The notes beneath the pieces are model-generated. The model saw nothing but the letters and a program-made list of their open reading frames with translations. It was not told the DNA's origin and made no database searches. Made by a program: the position numbers and the translations under genes. Of a stretch of DNA of 45,847 nt, positions 29,161 to 39,770 are shown piece after piece. How positions within the stretch are numbered: position 1 is the stretch's first letter; each line of letters starts with the position of its first letter. This stretch comes from Nemertoderma westbladi (lineage: Eukaryota; Xenacoelomorpha; Nemertodermatida; Nemertodermatidae), in contig JAUCBJ010004736.1 of assembly GCA_032718475.1 (NCBI GenBank), positions 1-45,847 on the forward strand, in the 5' to 3' direction.

Positions 29161-30400
29161 TGTAAAAGCTTTTGTGGGATATAACTGGCCCTTTTGCTTT
29201 TCAATCCAGTTTCCCCCCAGGCGCTGGAATACTCTAAAAAGCTCTCTAACTCGAATGATGCAAAGCGACCGGCTGATTGGCTGATTTGTTATATGAGGGG
29301 CTCTTTGCTATGTTCTATCGGCCAACCAGAGCTATAGCAGCAGAGTATGCAACCAGGGCAACCGAGCGGAGTGACTCATTTTGTGTGTTGGCCAAGGGTT
29401 GCAAAATTCCTGATAGTTCGGCATTTAGATATTCGTGGAACTTGTGGAATCTGGTGTTCTGCCAATGAGAGCTATGAGAGCTAAAGATACCTGCAACGGT
29501 GTTAGGGACAGTAGCAGTTTTTTGTGACTCTGTTGTGTTTTTTCTATCTAGGCCAAGAACACCGGCTCTGGAGACAATTGTTTTCAGACTTTAGAAGAAA
29601 CATTAGTAGGCTTAGATTATAGAGCGTATAACTGTTATCGGCCCAATTATCAGCGCAGTAGCGCAGCGGTACAATCTTATATTGTTATAATCTTAACCCA
29701 CCGTCTTAATGCTTTACTGTTGTTATTATTAGTATCAGTTGGTTGAATATTATTATTTGGAGAACATCTATAAAGAACCCAAATTTCCCAATTTTCTTGA
29801 TACACTACAGGTTAGAGAGACAGGTTACATATAGCGATTGCGACTTATATTATCGTGGTTTGTAGTGAGTTTAATGCTATTTGATAGGCACTACATGAGT
29901 CAATTGCTGTTCTCTTTATATATGATAAAATTCATTGACGGTCGGCAGATTAGTGTGCAGTATTGTGTGGTACCGGTAGTGTGCATGATTGCGGCTGATA
30001 ACTAAGCATTTCCTAAAGAATGCGCCTCATACGTGAATCATAAGCCTTACAGTCTTACAGTTGTGTTTAGTATAAGTCATATCTATGTTTACCTAGATAG
30101 AGCGCCACGTCCTAAAGGAACTGTTAATATTTCCCGAAAGTGAATAATATTGGTCAGAAATTATTTATTAACGATCAATCGAATAACACAGTAAGCTTAC
30201 ACTGCAATAACAATCTAAGCCCTCCGAATCCAGTCTCCTGGGTATATCCAGCGGGTGAATGGACGCGCACTAGGCTGGCTTCGGCTAATGTTGTGTTTAT
30301 TGGTATTAAATACTTGTCATATGCTAAAGTCTATTTATAAACCAAAAGACATATAAATTTTGGCAGGTTAAACTGCTGAAGGTCTTCAAAAGCGCGTACA
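29161..30400 (+). repeat. 3' LTR of the BEL/Pao element
   Basis: 1240 bp, starting TGTAAAAGC and ending GCGCGTACA. It is 6 bp shorter than the 5' LTR because of one replaced block (GAGAGCTA in place of TTCCTCTCTGTGTA near 29475). About nine single-base differences from the 5' LTR were counted by eye. Confidence 0.95.
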
Positions 30401-30405
30401 CCATC
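30401..30405. other. 5-bp target site duplication, right copy (CCATC)
   Basis: Directly follows the 3' LTR and matches 14173-14177. Confidence 0.93.
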
Positions 30406-31271
30406 AGATATATCAATTGATTGTGTCACCTTATTTCTTGCGTTATACGGGTTTGTGATTGTTCTGAGTTCAATGGAATCAGTAAAAATTTCATAAGAGT
30501 TCTCAAACTTTTATTTTTCGCCGGTGGATGAAAATTGTTGTGCCAGCACCAAATTTTGGAAAATATGCAAATTGATAAGTAGATAGTATCACCTTGTTTC
30601 TTGCGTTATACGGGTTTATGAGGGTCCTGAATCCGATGGAATCAATAAAAACAACACTGGACATCGCAAACTTGTACTTTTTGGTGATGGGTACGAAATT
30701 TGGTGCTAGCACCAAAATTTGCCAAATTACGCCGAAAAATACAAGTGGTAATGATCTGGCATATTAGAAATGTATTCCATTAGAATCAGCGCCCTCGAAA
30801 ACCTGAAAATGTGAATTTATAGCATCGTATAAGTGAATTAAAAATTTTGTGTTCTAACTGAAAAGTGCTGGTTACTTGTTTTTTTCATTTTTTTCCTACG
30901 CAGAGAGGACTAAACAGCCATTTATAGTAATCATATCATTTTTTAATATTTTCCAATGTATTTTGCACCCCAGAAAACCTGTATTGAAAAATAATTAGAC
31001 GAAAAATGTAAGTTTCAAATTTTCTGAAAATTGTGCACTACTTGTAATTTTGGTGCTGCAATATGACCACCCCAGTACATTTTTTCGAAAATTTTTTTTT
31101 TTTTTTCGGTCGGATCCAGACAAGAGATACCTACGTACAAACAAAAAATCAGACGTTTTCGTAAATATTTGTAGATTTTAGAGGGGGGGGGGGGGGGGGG
31201 GGGGGGGTCAATATCACCCCCCCCCCCCGGTATTTGTACAACATTTTATAGCCTGGTACTAATAGGGTTAA
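30406..31271 (+). mobile_element. TTAA-flanked element copy B, right part
   Basis: Continues copy B after the BEL insertion, holding the remaining internal units. Then come unique sequence, a run of 25 G (31183-31207), TCAATATCA, a C-run, and the right terminus ACTAATAGGGTTAA ending at 31271. The terminus is the inverse of TTAACCCTATTAG, so it pairs with the left end at 13459. Confidence 0.92.
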
Positions 31272-32276
31272 AGGATCTCCTGTGACTTAGAGGTGCTCCT
31301 GATAGTAGAAACGCCGCCGGCTCTCTTCCGATAACCATGGTAATGAATAGGTTTAATAAACCTATCATTATCCAATCCTCCTGTAAGATATATCTCTTCT
31401 GATATATCTTTATCGCTTCCCTACGGAACTGATATACCTCCTGCTTTCCTGGTCTCGCTCCCCATTTCAGCGAGTTCGCAAGTTCCACTCCATATTCCTC
31501 CCAGAACTTGCCCCAGTCCATCGGCTTGTGGCAGACGAGCCCCATGAGTTGACCCATCACCACGGCTCCACAATGTCCCGTGTTCTCCACCAATCCCAAC
31601 CACTCTGGCCCCGTCATAGCCATATAGACTACTTGAATGTCCAGGAGATTGGGGGTGTCCGGTCCAATTATACTGTCCGCGTCGTCGCAGATCGCCGATC
31701 CCACCTTAACTGTAGTCTTCTGTCTCACTAGGACCTGCACCACCCTCTGCAACAGTTCAACTTCGGCCCGCTCTTCTTTCTCTAGGTCCCCAGGTCGAAT
31801 AGAAAGATATCTCCTTTTGGCGCTGCCAAATGCAGTAGTATTGTTCTAGCCGATCTCGCCAACCCCCTTCTCGAGCCCTCATCATTCTCCACAGTCCCTT
31901 TGTCGTCCAGGACCATGTACCCGCCCCTGCTCACGGAATCTACAAACCTCCTCCACTACTTCCTTGGTGGTTTCCTCGGATACTTCGGTCTCCCAAACTT
32001 TGCCTCGTCTCCCTTTACTATGTAGCGAAAATGCTCGAGGATTGCATTGTCCAATGACGGCGTCCCATAGGTCCCAACTAGTCTTCTCTCGTGCATCTCC
32101 CTAAACTGGTCCTGTAGCGCATGCGCTTCGTGACCCTTCGGTAACAGTTTGTAGTATCCTTTCATCTTCTCCTCTGGATGCCTCTGCGTAAAGTCCACTA
32201 GTAACTCCTTCCCAGACTTCTCCGTCTTTCTCTTCTTTACTAACCTCTCCGCCATCACGAACTTTCCCGCGCACAC
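31272..32276 (-). pseudogene. Unrecognised coding segments of the decayed minus-strand element
   Basis: Two open stretches, 32276-31956 (Lys/Arg-rich, for example MAERLVKKRKTEKSGKELL) and 31752-31272 (for example MDWGKFWEEYGVELANSL), with stops and a frame change between them. Near the TTAA junction the frame that carries on into 13456 differs from the longer one upstream, so at least one indel lies here. No family is recognised. Position suggests the region that would hold pol in a complete element, but no pol motif is present. Confidence 0.4.
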
Positions 32277-33434
32277 CCAAATGGTTGGGCCTTACAAAGG
32301 CTCAATTTAAGTGAGGGCCATTAAACAAGGTGTTATCAGTCTCGTTCAGTGATAGCCTACGTACTACGTTATACTTTCTTTTTTTTTTGGCTGCTTAGTG
32401 CTTTTTTTTATTTTTAATGACAAACTTGACAAATATATAAAAAGACACATAAAAGTTATAACGTTATACTTTCTTGGTATATTTGTACAAATATACCCCC
32501 CAAAGTTCCAATTTCTTCTAATTTTTGAAATTGTCTATTACTTTAATTATGATTCTAGAATTTCCTCCCCCCCCCCCCCAGTTGCTATATTTTATTAATT
32601 TTCTAATTTTAGCATTATTTTATATTTCCCCTCCCTGTGCTATTAACAACTGTCACCGGAATACTTACTTAGGTAATCCCTCTATTTGTGTACAGAGAAG
32701 ACTAGCTATAATTGTTTTTATTACTGCGCCAGCTTCCTACCAGACAGCTTTCTGGCTCTGTAAAAATAGCCTATACTTACACTACGGGCTGTGCGGTACA
32801 GTAGTCTGTTCCGTGCGGCCTACACGGTCTATCCTGCTGTACCAATGGGCCCCCCTTCTTCCCTCCATGGCGCCCTCAGTGCCCACAGGTTCTATGGTAC
32901 TGTGTACCCTACTACTACAGTATGTGTACATACCCCCAATTCCTCATGTGGCGCCCTCAGTGCCCACAGGTTCTACGGTACTATGTACCCTACTACTATG
33001 GTATGCGTACATACCCCCCAATTCCTCACGTTGCGCCCTCAGTGCCCACATGTTCTACGGTACTGTGTACCCTACTACTATGTTATGCGTACATACCACC
33101 CAATTCCTCACATGGCGCCCTCAGTGCCCACAGGTTCTACGGTACTGTGTACCCTACTAATATCTACTATCTACATTACTAAGTACTTATTTTATTATTT
33201 TGCTTATTATTTTTGTTTTTATGTGTGGGAAGGGCGTCTCGCCCTCACTCCCACCCCCCTCAGTCCAATATATTGGATGACTAAACTCAAAGGCGACCCT
33301 TCCAATAGGCAACACTTTCCTACCGCCCTCCTGTAGGTCTTCTTATCTTTGGCCCCTATCTTTCCTCCGATCTTCACTTCCACGGATCTAAATCTTCCAT
33401 CTTCGTCCCCCCTCAGTCCAACTTATTGGACGAC
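32277..33434. other. Repeat-bearing stretch inside the decayed element
   Basis: No coding sense is assigned on either strand. It contains the 81-82-bp tandem array at 32869-33165 and the first half of a duplicated block at 33254. Plus-strand open frames here come from the tandem repeat. It may be a separate insertion into the old element. Confidence 0.4.
32869..33165. repeat. 81-82-bp tandem repeat, 4 copies
   Basis: The block GGCGCCCTCAGTGCCCACA starts at 32869, 32950, 33032 (TG for GG) and 33114. Each unit continues with GGTTCTACGGTACTGTGTAC, CCTACTACTA and CATACCCCC-like blocks. Units are highly similar. Confidence 0.93.
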
Positions 33435-33530
33435 TCAACAACCTAAGGGTGATTCTTCCAGCAGGCAACTCTCCCACTGCCCCCCTGTAGGTCCTCTTAT
33501 TCTTTGCTCCACTCTTCTTGTCAATTCCAA
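33254..33530. repeat. Direct duplication, about 154-bp period
   Basis: CCCCTCAGTCCAATATATTGGA (shown to its core TCAGTCCAA..TATTGGA) near 33254 recurs near 33409. Each is followed by GACTMAA, a C-rich block, GGCAAC and CCTGTAGGTC. The second copy overlaps the minus-strand frame at 33695-33435. Confidence 0.7.
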
Positions 33531-33969
33531 CTCTCTTGGAATTGACCTTCCCTTCTCCTCCACCCTTAAGTCGGGTCTTTCCGTCATCTCACTTATCTCC
33601 TCGTGGTCCTCTGGCAGCAAAATGCCACCCTCCATCTTGTCGTCACTTGGCGGTAGAATGCTGTCCCTCATGCCATCCTCACTGGTACATGCCACCTCTG
33701 CTGGCCTCCCCCTCCCTCAATATGTACGCCGGCATTAAAGCCCCCGATGACCCCCAGTCATCCTTCGGTACGCATAATGGCTTACCATTTAATGCCCCTT
33801 CACACTCTGCCAGCCCCATGCGCGTGTACAATACGTCTCCTCCAACTTTCCTACCTCCTTTGTCACGCTTCATCATCGGCTTCTCTGCCCTTGGTCTATT
33901 TCTCCCACATCCTCTCCCTTTCCACCTTGTCTTCTTATTTGACCTCCTCCCCATCGGTATGCTTCTCAA
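33435..33969 (-). pseudogene. Unrecognised coding segments downstream of the protease
   Basis: Two overlapping minus-strand open frames, 33969-33679 (basic N-terminus with RRSNKKTRWKGRG) and 33695-33435 (acidic, with LPEDHEEISEMTERPDL). They follow the protease relic in the minus-strand order and share its purine-rich codon use. No domain is recognised. Confidence 0.35.
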
Positions 33970-34050
33970 CTTTCATACACCAAATGGTTTCCTCGTCTTA
34001 ATTGGGCCAGTGAGCGTCCATCAAAATGGCGTGACAATTGCCATTGGGTC

Positions 34051-34521
34051 TCACTCCCTGTCATCGCCGAAAATGGACTGTAGTCTCTCATGGGCTGTCG
34101 GGCAATCAATGCCGACTATGAGAGATACCTTCGGGACATCCAGCTCGGGCACGGAGAAATCAATGTTGTCCAGGTACCGGTATTGCTCGACCTCGTTCTT
34201 CGTGGGTCGCCTGGCGTTAATATTAATCGATTCTATTATTTTGATGGGTTCGATGGTAGCCCCATAGTCGCACCCTGGTGTTATCGCTGATATCTCGCAA
34301 CGCCCCATTCTCATTCTCATGACCTCGTCCTTACTCGAGATAGTAGTTACCGCCATCTTGCTTGGCCTCGTCCGCAACCCTATCTCTTCGGCCACCCAAC
34401 TTTCCACTAGCATGAACGCTGCTCTGCTGTCGACCAACATTAACGTCGTGACCGACCGCCCGCTCTCTCCTATTATCCTCACCGGTACCACCCCGAGTAG
34501 TACCGTTCCCCTTCTCTTCAC
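34051..34521 (-). pseudogene. Degenerate retroelement aspartic protease (DUF1758-like)
   Basis: 156 codons on the minus strand. It opens with GTVLLGVVPVRI and reaches TTLMLVDSRAAFMLVESW, where a functional protease would read LLDSGA or LLDSGS. The Asp remains but the Gly is replaced, so activity is probably lost. LIVGIDCPTAHE near the end fits the second conserved turn (usually LIGxD) of BEL/Pao proteases. It corresponds to residues about 570-700 of ORF2 in the BEL element at 14178. Confidence 0.6.
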
Positions 34522-34699
34522 TCCCGTGGTGCTTGTCGCCAGATCGGTAGTGCCTGCGCTATTGTAGTGATGTTATTCGATGCGTTGAGTTTGTAAGGTG
34601 CATGAAGGGTCTTTAATACAATCAGCGCCTTTTCGACTTTATTCGCGAAGGTCTTAATGCTGACAGGGTTATCCTGGAGTCCGCCTGATGTTATTCCCC

Positions 34700-35131
34700 T
34701 TAAGGTTTGTCGGATGATCTTCGCAGGATGCCCAAATTCCCTGTCCAGGGCTCGCCATGCAGTCGTGAATCCTCCTTCAATACCTTGGTATTGCCAACGA
34801 TGTCGTATGCTGGCCCCCCTGTGTAGACTTGTAAGTATTTAAGGCACTCTGCCTGCGTCAAGTTCTTCATTAGGATCTCATTGCTATACATACGCCGGAA
34901 TTGCAGATATTCCTCTGGCTTACTACCATCGAATTTGAACGGCTCCACTGGCGGTAGCTCGATCCTGGTCTTTAGCGCATCAATAAGTGTTGCCATTCCC
35001 ATCGCTTGTACTTCCAGCACGCTCGATGGTTGGGATACAGACTCCCTTGCTGTTAGGTGCGGTTCACCCATCGGGCCCGTCGACTTTCCTTGCGTTGGAT
35101 ATATCATCCCCTCCATATCTCCATGCCGCAC
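34700..35131 (-). pseudogene. BEL/Pao-type gag core fragment (DUF1759-like)
   Basis: In 143 minus-strand codons, LPPVEPFKFDGSKPEEYLQF and LTQAECLKYLQVYTGGPAYD match the gag-core pattern of BEL/Pao elements. The intact element here reads VKFNGDEMKWLPF and GEKLRFLIKCLEGPPK at the same places. A stop follows. This is the best evidence that the minus-strand region is a retroelement and not a host gene. Confidence 0.7.
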
Positions 35132-36395
35132 GACTTATTTGGGTCTGAGGGGTTTGGGGTTTTTGTTCTTGGCTGCGTGTATTGCTGATACTGCAGTGGG
35201 GGAATGTCACCTGCCCCCCCCCACCGGTGTTGTTTGGTACTGGGGTTGATGTTATCATGTTAGGGCCCATGCACCTATCGGCAATACCTCCCCCCTCCCC
35301 TGGGTATATATTATATCCCTGCATGTTATAGTCATACTGGTGTGCAGGTACTGGTATAGGCCTATCCACTTCTTGCCTACTGACCGGTATGTACGCCGTG
35401 ACTTCCGGGTTTAATCCCGTCATCCGCACTACCCTATCGCCTACACTATCTCTCCCAGCATGGCCTATAGTATGTGCAGTAAGGCCTACAGTATGTCCTG
35501 CAGTCTGGCTGTGTCCTTCCAGACCGAAGTTTAATCTTCTCGAGTATTCCAATAAGTCCTCCCCGCGACTACCATATTCTCGATTGGCTGCTACATTCTG
35601 ATGGAAAGTTCTCTCCGATCCCCTCTCCTGTCTTCATCCTCGTACCGGTACACTCTGTACCCCTCTTCTGGTGTGTGGTATATTTCACCAGGTTGTGTTT
35701 CTCCGGGGCGACAGCAATCTCCCGGAGTACGACCCCACCGGCTCTCTGTCTCCATCTCAACTACTGACGGTTCACTGTCCGTCTTTCCCTTCCAGTGGGA
35801 CATTCTCTGCTCCCCCCCCCCCCCCCTCTCACCCGCCGTTTGGTGCCACGGCTCACTTAACTCGCCGCGTGCATTACCCATCGATGCTTGTGGGACATTC
35901 TCTGCCACCCCCCCTCTTATCGCTAATCGCTTGTGGTGGGGTACCCGTAGACCCCCCCCCCCCCCCCCCTCCCTGTCCATCACCTCTTACTTCGCCCCTA
36001 CGCTCCCCTCTAGTCGATGCATTATCTCTACCCTCGCTGGGTTTATTCACCACCGTTTCTCCATGCGCAACTGCGTGGCCTTGCAGGCTCTCATTTGCTG
36101 ACTCGCTTGTTCTCCCTATGTTTGTATTAATTGCACCATTAATAGTCTCGCCCTGGTTTACTATGCCATTATTGATAATATTACTTTGATTAATTTCTTA
36201 AGGGTTATTTAGTATATTATTATTATTTAAATTATTGTTTAAATTATTTAAATTGTTTTGTTCGGTATTATTTATATTATTATTTAAATTATTTTGCGCA
36301 CCAATATTAGGGTTTTTACTACCGGGTAAAATATAAGTAAGTGGGGTATTAACAAAGGTTTCCATCACTTCTAGTTCCTCATAAATACTACCCAA
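35132..36395 (-). pseudogene. Low-complexity gag segments of the decayed element
   Basis: Open minus-strand pieces at 35552-35064, 35983-35591 and 36395-36198. They are Gly/Arg/Glu-rich or, in the last, an Asn-rich repeat (LNNNINNTEQNNLNN). Several frame changes coincide with C-runs on the plus strand of 15 (35812-35826) and 18 (35952-35969), which are plausible sites of slippage or sequencing error. Confidence 0.4.
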
Positions 36396-37015
36396 ACCAG
36401 CCTCAGTCTCCGATAAACCATTTTTGCCAGCTCTAACCGGCGCTTTTGCTTCGCTTGATACTGCATTAACCCCCTCAACCGGGTATGCATATCATCCCGC
36501 AAGCGTTTGCCCACCCTCTCTCTCTCTCTATCCTCCGTCATACTCTGGTTGGCTAATTCTGCCTCCCTCGCCTCCTGCTCCTCACGCTCCTTATGCTCCT
36601 TTATCTCTCTCTCCTCCCTCTCTCTATAGTTTCTCGCCACTCTCTCCGCCCTCTCCCTACACTCTCTCGCTAATTATCTCTCTCTCTCTAGCAAGGCAGT
36701 TCCCTCATCCAACTGCCTTTCCAGTTCCTTTTGATCCAGCGCAACAATGTTTAATTGACACGCCAGATCTATCTCTAACACCCGTCTTGCTTTCGTGGAG
36801 GATGTAGCAGACTTATCGGTCGCGACGGACTCCCGTCGCCTCTCTGTCCTAATAATTTTCCCCCATTTGCTGGGGTTCCTACTAACCGACAACACCGAGT
36901 CCTCGGGGTTAACCTCGGATTCGCCGTCGTGCGGGTCCGTCCATGCACTAAGTAAGCATCCACTAAGTAAGGCCCTACATACACTACGTCCGCCTCCATC
37001 ACCTCGGATCGTCAC
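36371..37015 (-). pseudogene. Coiled-coil gag N-terminal segments of the decayed element
   Basis: Minus-strand frames 37015-36674 and 36640-36371 have Glu/Arg heptad-like sequence (EREEREIKEHKEREEQEARE), separated by stops. Their place ahead of the gag core parallels the coiled coil of ORF1 in the BEL element. Confidence 0.5.
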
Positions 37016-37197
37016 AATTTAAATAGTTATGTGGCGACCCCCCTTGCCCTTTCATTCGCCAGTTCCCCCTGTCCAAAACGGACTAAATAACGGAAGTGTT
37101 TATTGGACTCACCTAGCCTCTGATATAGTTTAGGCTGGTCTATCTTTCTCCCTTCCTTGGCGTCCTTTAACATTCTCTTGGTGGCGTTGTAAGCCCG

Positions 37198-37566
37198 TCA
37201 CAGGCGATCACTCGTCCCAACATCATCTTCATTGACTCTACCTACCCTCCTCGTCTGGCGTCGTAACATCGGCCCCACCGTCGCCGTTCCGGTGGGCCGT
37301 TCGCCGCCCTCGGCCTGTGGTTGGCCGGCGACTTCGGTACTCCGACCGCCGTTGGCGTCTAGCGTTGACTCCTCATTATCTTTCCCTCCTCGTTGTCGGC
37401 CGCCCTCTGCTTGGGTATCCGGATTGTCCCTCGCTGGTGAGTACGGGGTGGCGGGCCGATATCGTCTCGTCACGGCCTCTCGGATCGTTTGGTTTGTGTC
37501 GTCCGGGGTCCGCGGCGGCGTTCTTTCTCCCTCTGAGATCTGGGGCGTATCTCGCTGTTCACTCAT
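37198..37566 (-). pseudogene. Start of the decayed element's gag ORF
   Basis: 122 codons from ATG at 37566, beginning MSEQRDTPQISEGERTPP. The composition is polar, Pro/Arg/Gly-rich and similar to the start of ORF1 (MSDTQQNLSD). It ends at a stop before the coiled-coil segments. Confidence 0.45.
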
Positions 37567-38826
37567 CTTGGTCTCCTCCTCGGGTTGTGGTCACAGTTTA
37601 TTATGTTGGGAGTTTTTGACTGTGACGGGATCGTTGAGTTGTCAGTAAGATCCCGACCGGGTTAGATTGTACGCGTCACTTTATTGCTGGGCTGCTGGTA
37701 TAATGTCTTTGGCTGAAGGCCGATGGGAAAACAATGTAGTTAGTTTCTCAGTATTAATAATGTCAGCAATAATAGCACAGTCGGTAAATCAGATACTATG
37801 AGTTAATCACACAACAGTATAGCAACAGCAAATGATATATAAATGACGGTCAAAAACTATGCCGGTCTGCAACTGTGAGAGAATCAACTGACCGGTAAAT
37901 TAGTAATTAGAATAACTATATAATTGATACATATTGGTTTCAGCCCTACACTACTGTGTGGCCTTTGGTACCCTATGGATGATGCGTTCCTATCCTCCCA
38001 ATCTACTTCCTTGCCAGCTATTGGCCTAACTATTAATTCTCGCCTCGCCACTCCCTGTTGGTGTTACCCCCTGCTGCTAGCCTCACTAGCTGGTTTGTCC
38101 CTCTGAGGTGGTTTGACCTCTCACCTCTCTCTGTGGCTTAGGGCGTGTATCGCCCCCCCCCCCCCCCCCCGAGTTGGTTATGAGGCGAGATTATTATTGG
38201 TAATCTCGCATTGCCAACTATATTGGTAAAATGCCACTGGTCCCATTTTCGGTGGGTGGTGTAGGGAATTGAATCCGCTTACAGACGGGTTTAAATAAGC
38301 GCGGGAAGCCACTTCTGAAAATCGTCTGTGATTGGCTGCTACACATTTGACATCACTACAAAAGACTCTGATAATTTCTTATCTTGGTTTCTATGGATAG
38401 TGATTTTCGATCCATTCAAATACATAAAATACACTGCCTAGTTACCCATTTAGACCAATAATTTTTTTCTCGCACCAAACCTATTATAGATATCTCTCTT
38501 GAACAATGGAATACTAATCCAGTATAGCATTCCATGGTTGATAACAGCTTATTAAAGACTCATGAGGTATATGATTCATTGGGTCCCCCTTTTGATTATT
38601 TAATTGTGCTTCAATCGAAATAGTTAGAACTAGATATAAAACTGCGTTCTATCCCATTCAGATGCAAAAATGTATATCGACTTTTTAAGATGTGCACAAC
38701 AAATGATAATTATCGTGAAGATATGATTAAATAATAATATAATTTATAATAATATAATAATATCATTATAATGAATTATTTATACTTCCAGAGTCGATAC
38801 TAGGAGAATGAGAGTTTGTCCATTAT
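37567..38826. other. Stretch upstream of the decayed gag element, nothing recognised
   Basis: Would hold the 5' LTR of the minus-strand element if one survives, but no matching sequence was found at its other end near 12449-12613. Contains an 18-base C-run (38153-38170). The part from about 38380 is AT-rich, with no gene seen. Confidence 0.45.
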
Positions 38827-39660
38827 CTACGATGGAGGTAGGCAGTATATGGGACCAACATCTTCACTGTGGACGATTTCTCCAGCATCGCCTGTATCTC
38901 CTATACGTAGCTCGACTATCGGGGACTTGTTGATGTTGATTGCATACTGCTTGCAAGGAGTCGGGGACTGGTTGCATCGAGCACCACCACCACCATCATC
39001 TGAGAAGGCGAATTCCAGTGGTACACCAAGTAGGACATCAAGCCAATCTGTGGCATAACATATCGATGGCGTGTGTACCTGAGTAGAAGTTACCGCAGCA
39101 TTTTGGATGCAGAGATTGGATAAGGACATGATATATTTGATAGCGGGAAGGTCGAATGGATAGGTGACACTTATCGGATAACTGCATGGAACATCCTCCC
39201 CTTGAACAACTTCGTTTGAGATTTCTGCAGGGATCGATTCCCAGTTGCTGAATCTGCAGTAGATGTCACCAACATCTTTAACATATACTATTTCATCGAC
39301 ATGTCCAGTATCTCCTACTTGAATCATCTTCAATGGCAATAAATTCTTGTCATCAATAAAGATTGTTTCATCGCAATTAGCCACCTGGTTGCATGTTGGG
39401 GGGCCAAGCCAATCATTGAAGGAGTAGGATGTCCCAGCCTGATCCACCCAGCAAATATATTCACTAGCAACAAACTCTGTATGTACGACTATGGTCTGGT
39501 TACAGTAGTCGGCCGCATCTATTAAGGAACGCATTGTTTGGTCATCATAAGGGTATGTCATTGGCACGAAGTCATAGCCACACATTGGTTCTTCGGGTCC
39601 GGATATTGTGGTGGTAATGGTTGACACAGGTAGGATAAATTCCCCATCTGCTCTATTCAC
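38827..39660 (-). CDS. Unrecognised protein exon with two copies of a Cys-containing domain
   Basis: About 277 codons on the minus strand. The open frame begins next to TTTTACCACAG (39661-39660 end in AG), a good acceptor, so this is probably the last coding exon of a longer gene; no ATG fits. The stop is at 38829-38827. The protein is internally duplicated. The first half runs from TYPYDDQTMRSLIDAA to QVGDTGHVDEIVYVKDVGDI, the second from TYPFDLPAIKYIM to RIGDTGDAGEIVHSEDVGPI. Cys residues near the middle and end of each half align (YCNQ/LCIQ, EYICW/SICYA, TCNQ/RCNQ, IYC/IYC). Pattern and acidity suggest an extracellular disulphide-bonded protein, but the family is unknown to me. TTAA copy C starts 111 bp upstream, in the presumed intron. 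No polyadenylation signal is evident. Confidence 0.5.
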   Translation of the reverse strand: MNRADGEFILPVSTITTTISGPEEPMCGYDFVPMTYPYDDQTMRSLIDAADYCNQTIVVHTEFVASEYICWVDQAGTSYSFNDWLGPPTCNQVANCDETIFIDDKNLLPLKMIQVGDTGHVDEIVYVKDVGDIYCRFSNWESIPAEISNEVVQGEDVPCSYPISVTYPFDLPAIKYIMSLSNLCIQNAAVTSTQVHTPSICYATDWLDVLLGVPLEFAFSDDGGGGARCNQSPTPCKQYAININKSPIVELRIGDTGDAGEIVHSEDVGPIYCLPPS

Positions 39661-39770
39661 TGTGGTAAAAATAAAACCAATAGGTAATCAACAAGAATAT
39701 TCAAATTAATTATCGGATTTAAATTGTTAACGAGTATTAATCCCCCACCATGCCACTAGAACATGACAGT

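Larger units (their letters stand above)
14178..30400 (+). mobile_element. BEL/Pao LTR retrotransposon, 16.2 kb, complete with both LTRs
   Basis: The whole element is LTR, 2.4-kb leader, ORF1, UGA, ORF2 (gag-pol), 1.6-kb spacer, ORF3, LTR, flanked by CCATC duplications. BEL/Pao is set by the pol order protease, RT with YMDD, RNase H, integrase and the C-terminal DUF5641-like segment, together with the N-terminal DUF1759-like gag. Typical BEL/Pao elements are about 5-10 kb, so 16.2 kb is unusually long. The extra length is leader, ORF1, spacer and ORF3. The two LTRs differ at about nine substitutions and one small replaced block by eye (about 0.7%), so insertion is recent. ORF2 is uninterrupted, so the enzymes could be functional. 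ORF3 is not in one frame. Confidence 0.95.
31272..37566 (-). mobile_element. Decayed minus-strand gag/protease retroelement without recognisable RT
   Basis: Reading right to left: a polar N-terminal ORF (37566-37198), Glu/Arg coiled coil (37015-36371), low-complexity coding (36395-35064), a BEL/Pao-type gag core (about 35131-34700), a degenerate aspartic protease (34521-34051) and long unrecognised coding segments (33969-33435, 32276-31272), which continue at 13456-12614 beyond the nested insertions. The order coiled coil, gag core, protease is the same as in ORF1-ORF2 of the BEL element at 14178. No YMDD, RNase H or integrase motif is seen. LTRs were not found. Frames change many times, so it is dead. 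It may be a deleted BEL element or a non-autonomous relative. Confidence 0.6.

Noticed and set aside
35601-37648. Long plus-strand Pro/Ser-rich ORFs across 33.3-37.6 kb
   Set aside because: They are antisense to the purine-rich minus-strand gag relic; the gag-core and protease motifs are on the minus strand.
37567-38300. 5' LTR of the decayed minus-strand element
   Set aside because: No matching copy was found at the other end (12449-12613), so an LTR cannot be supported.
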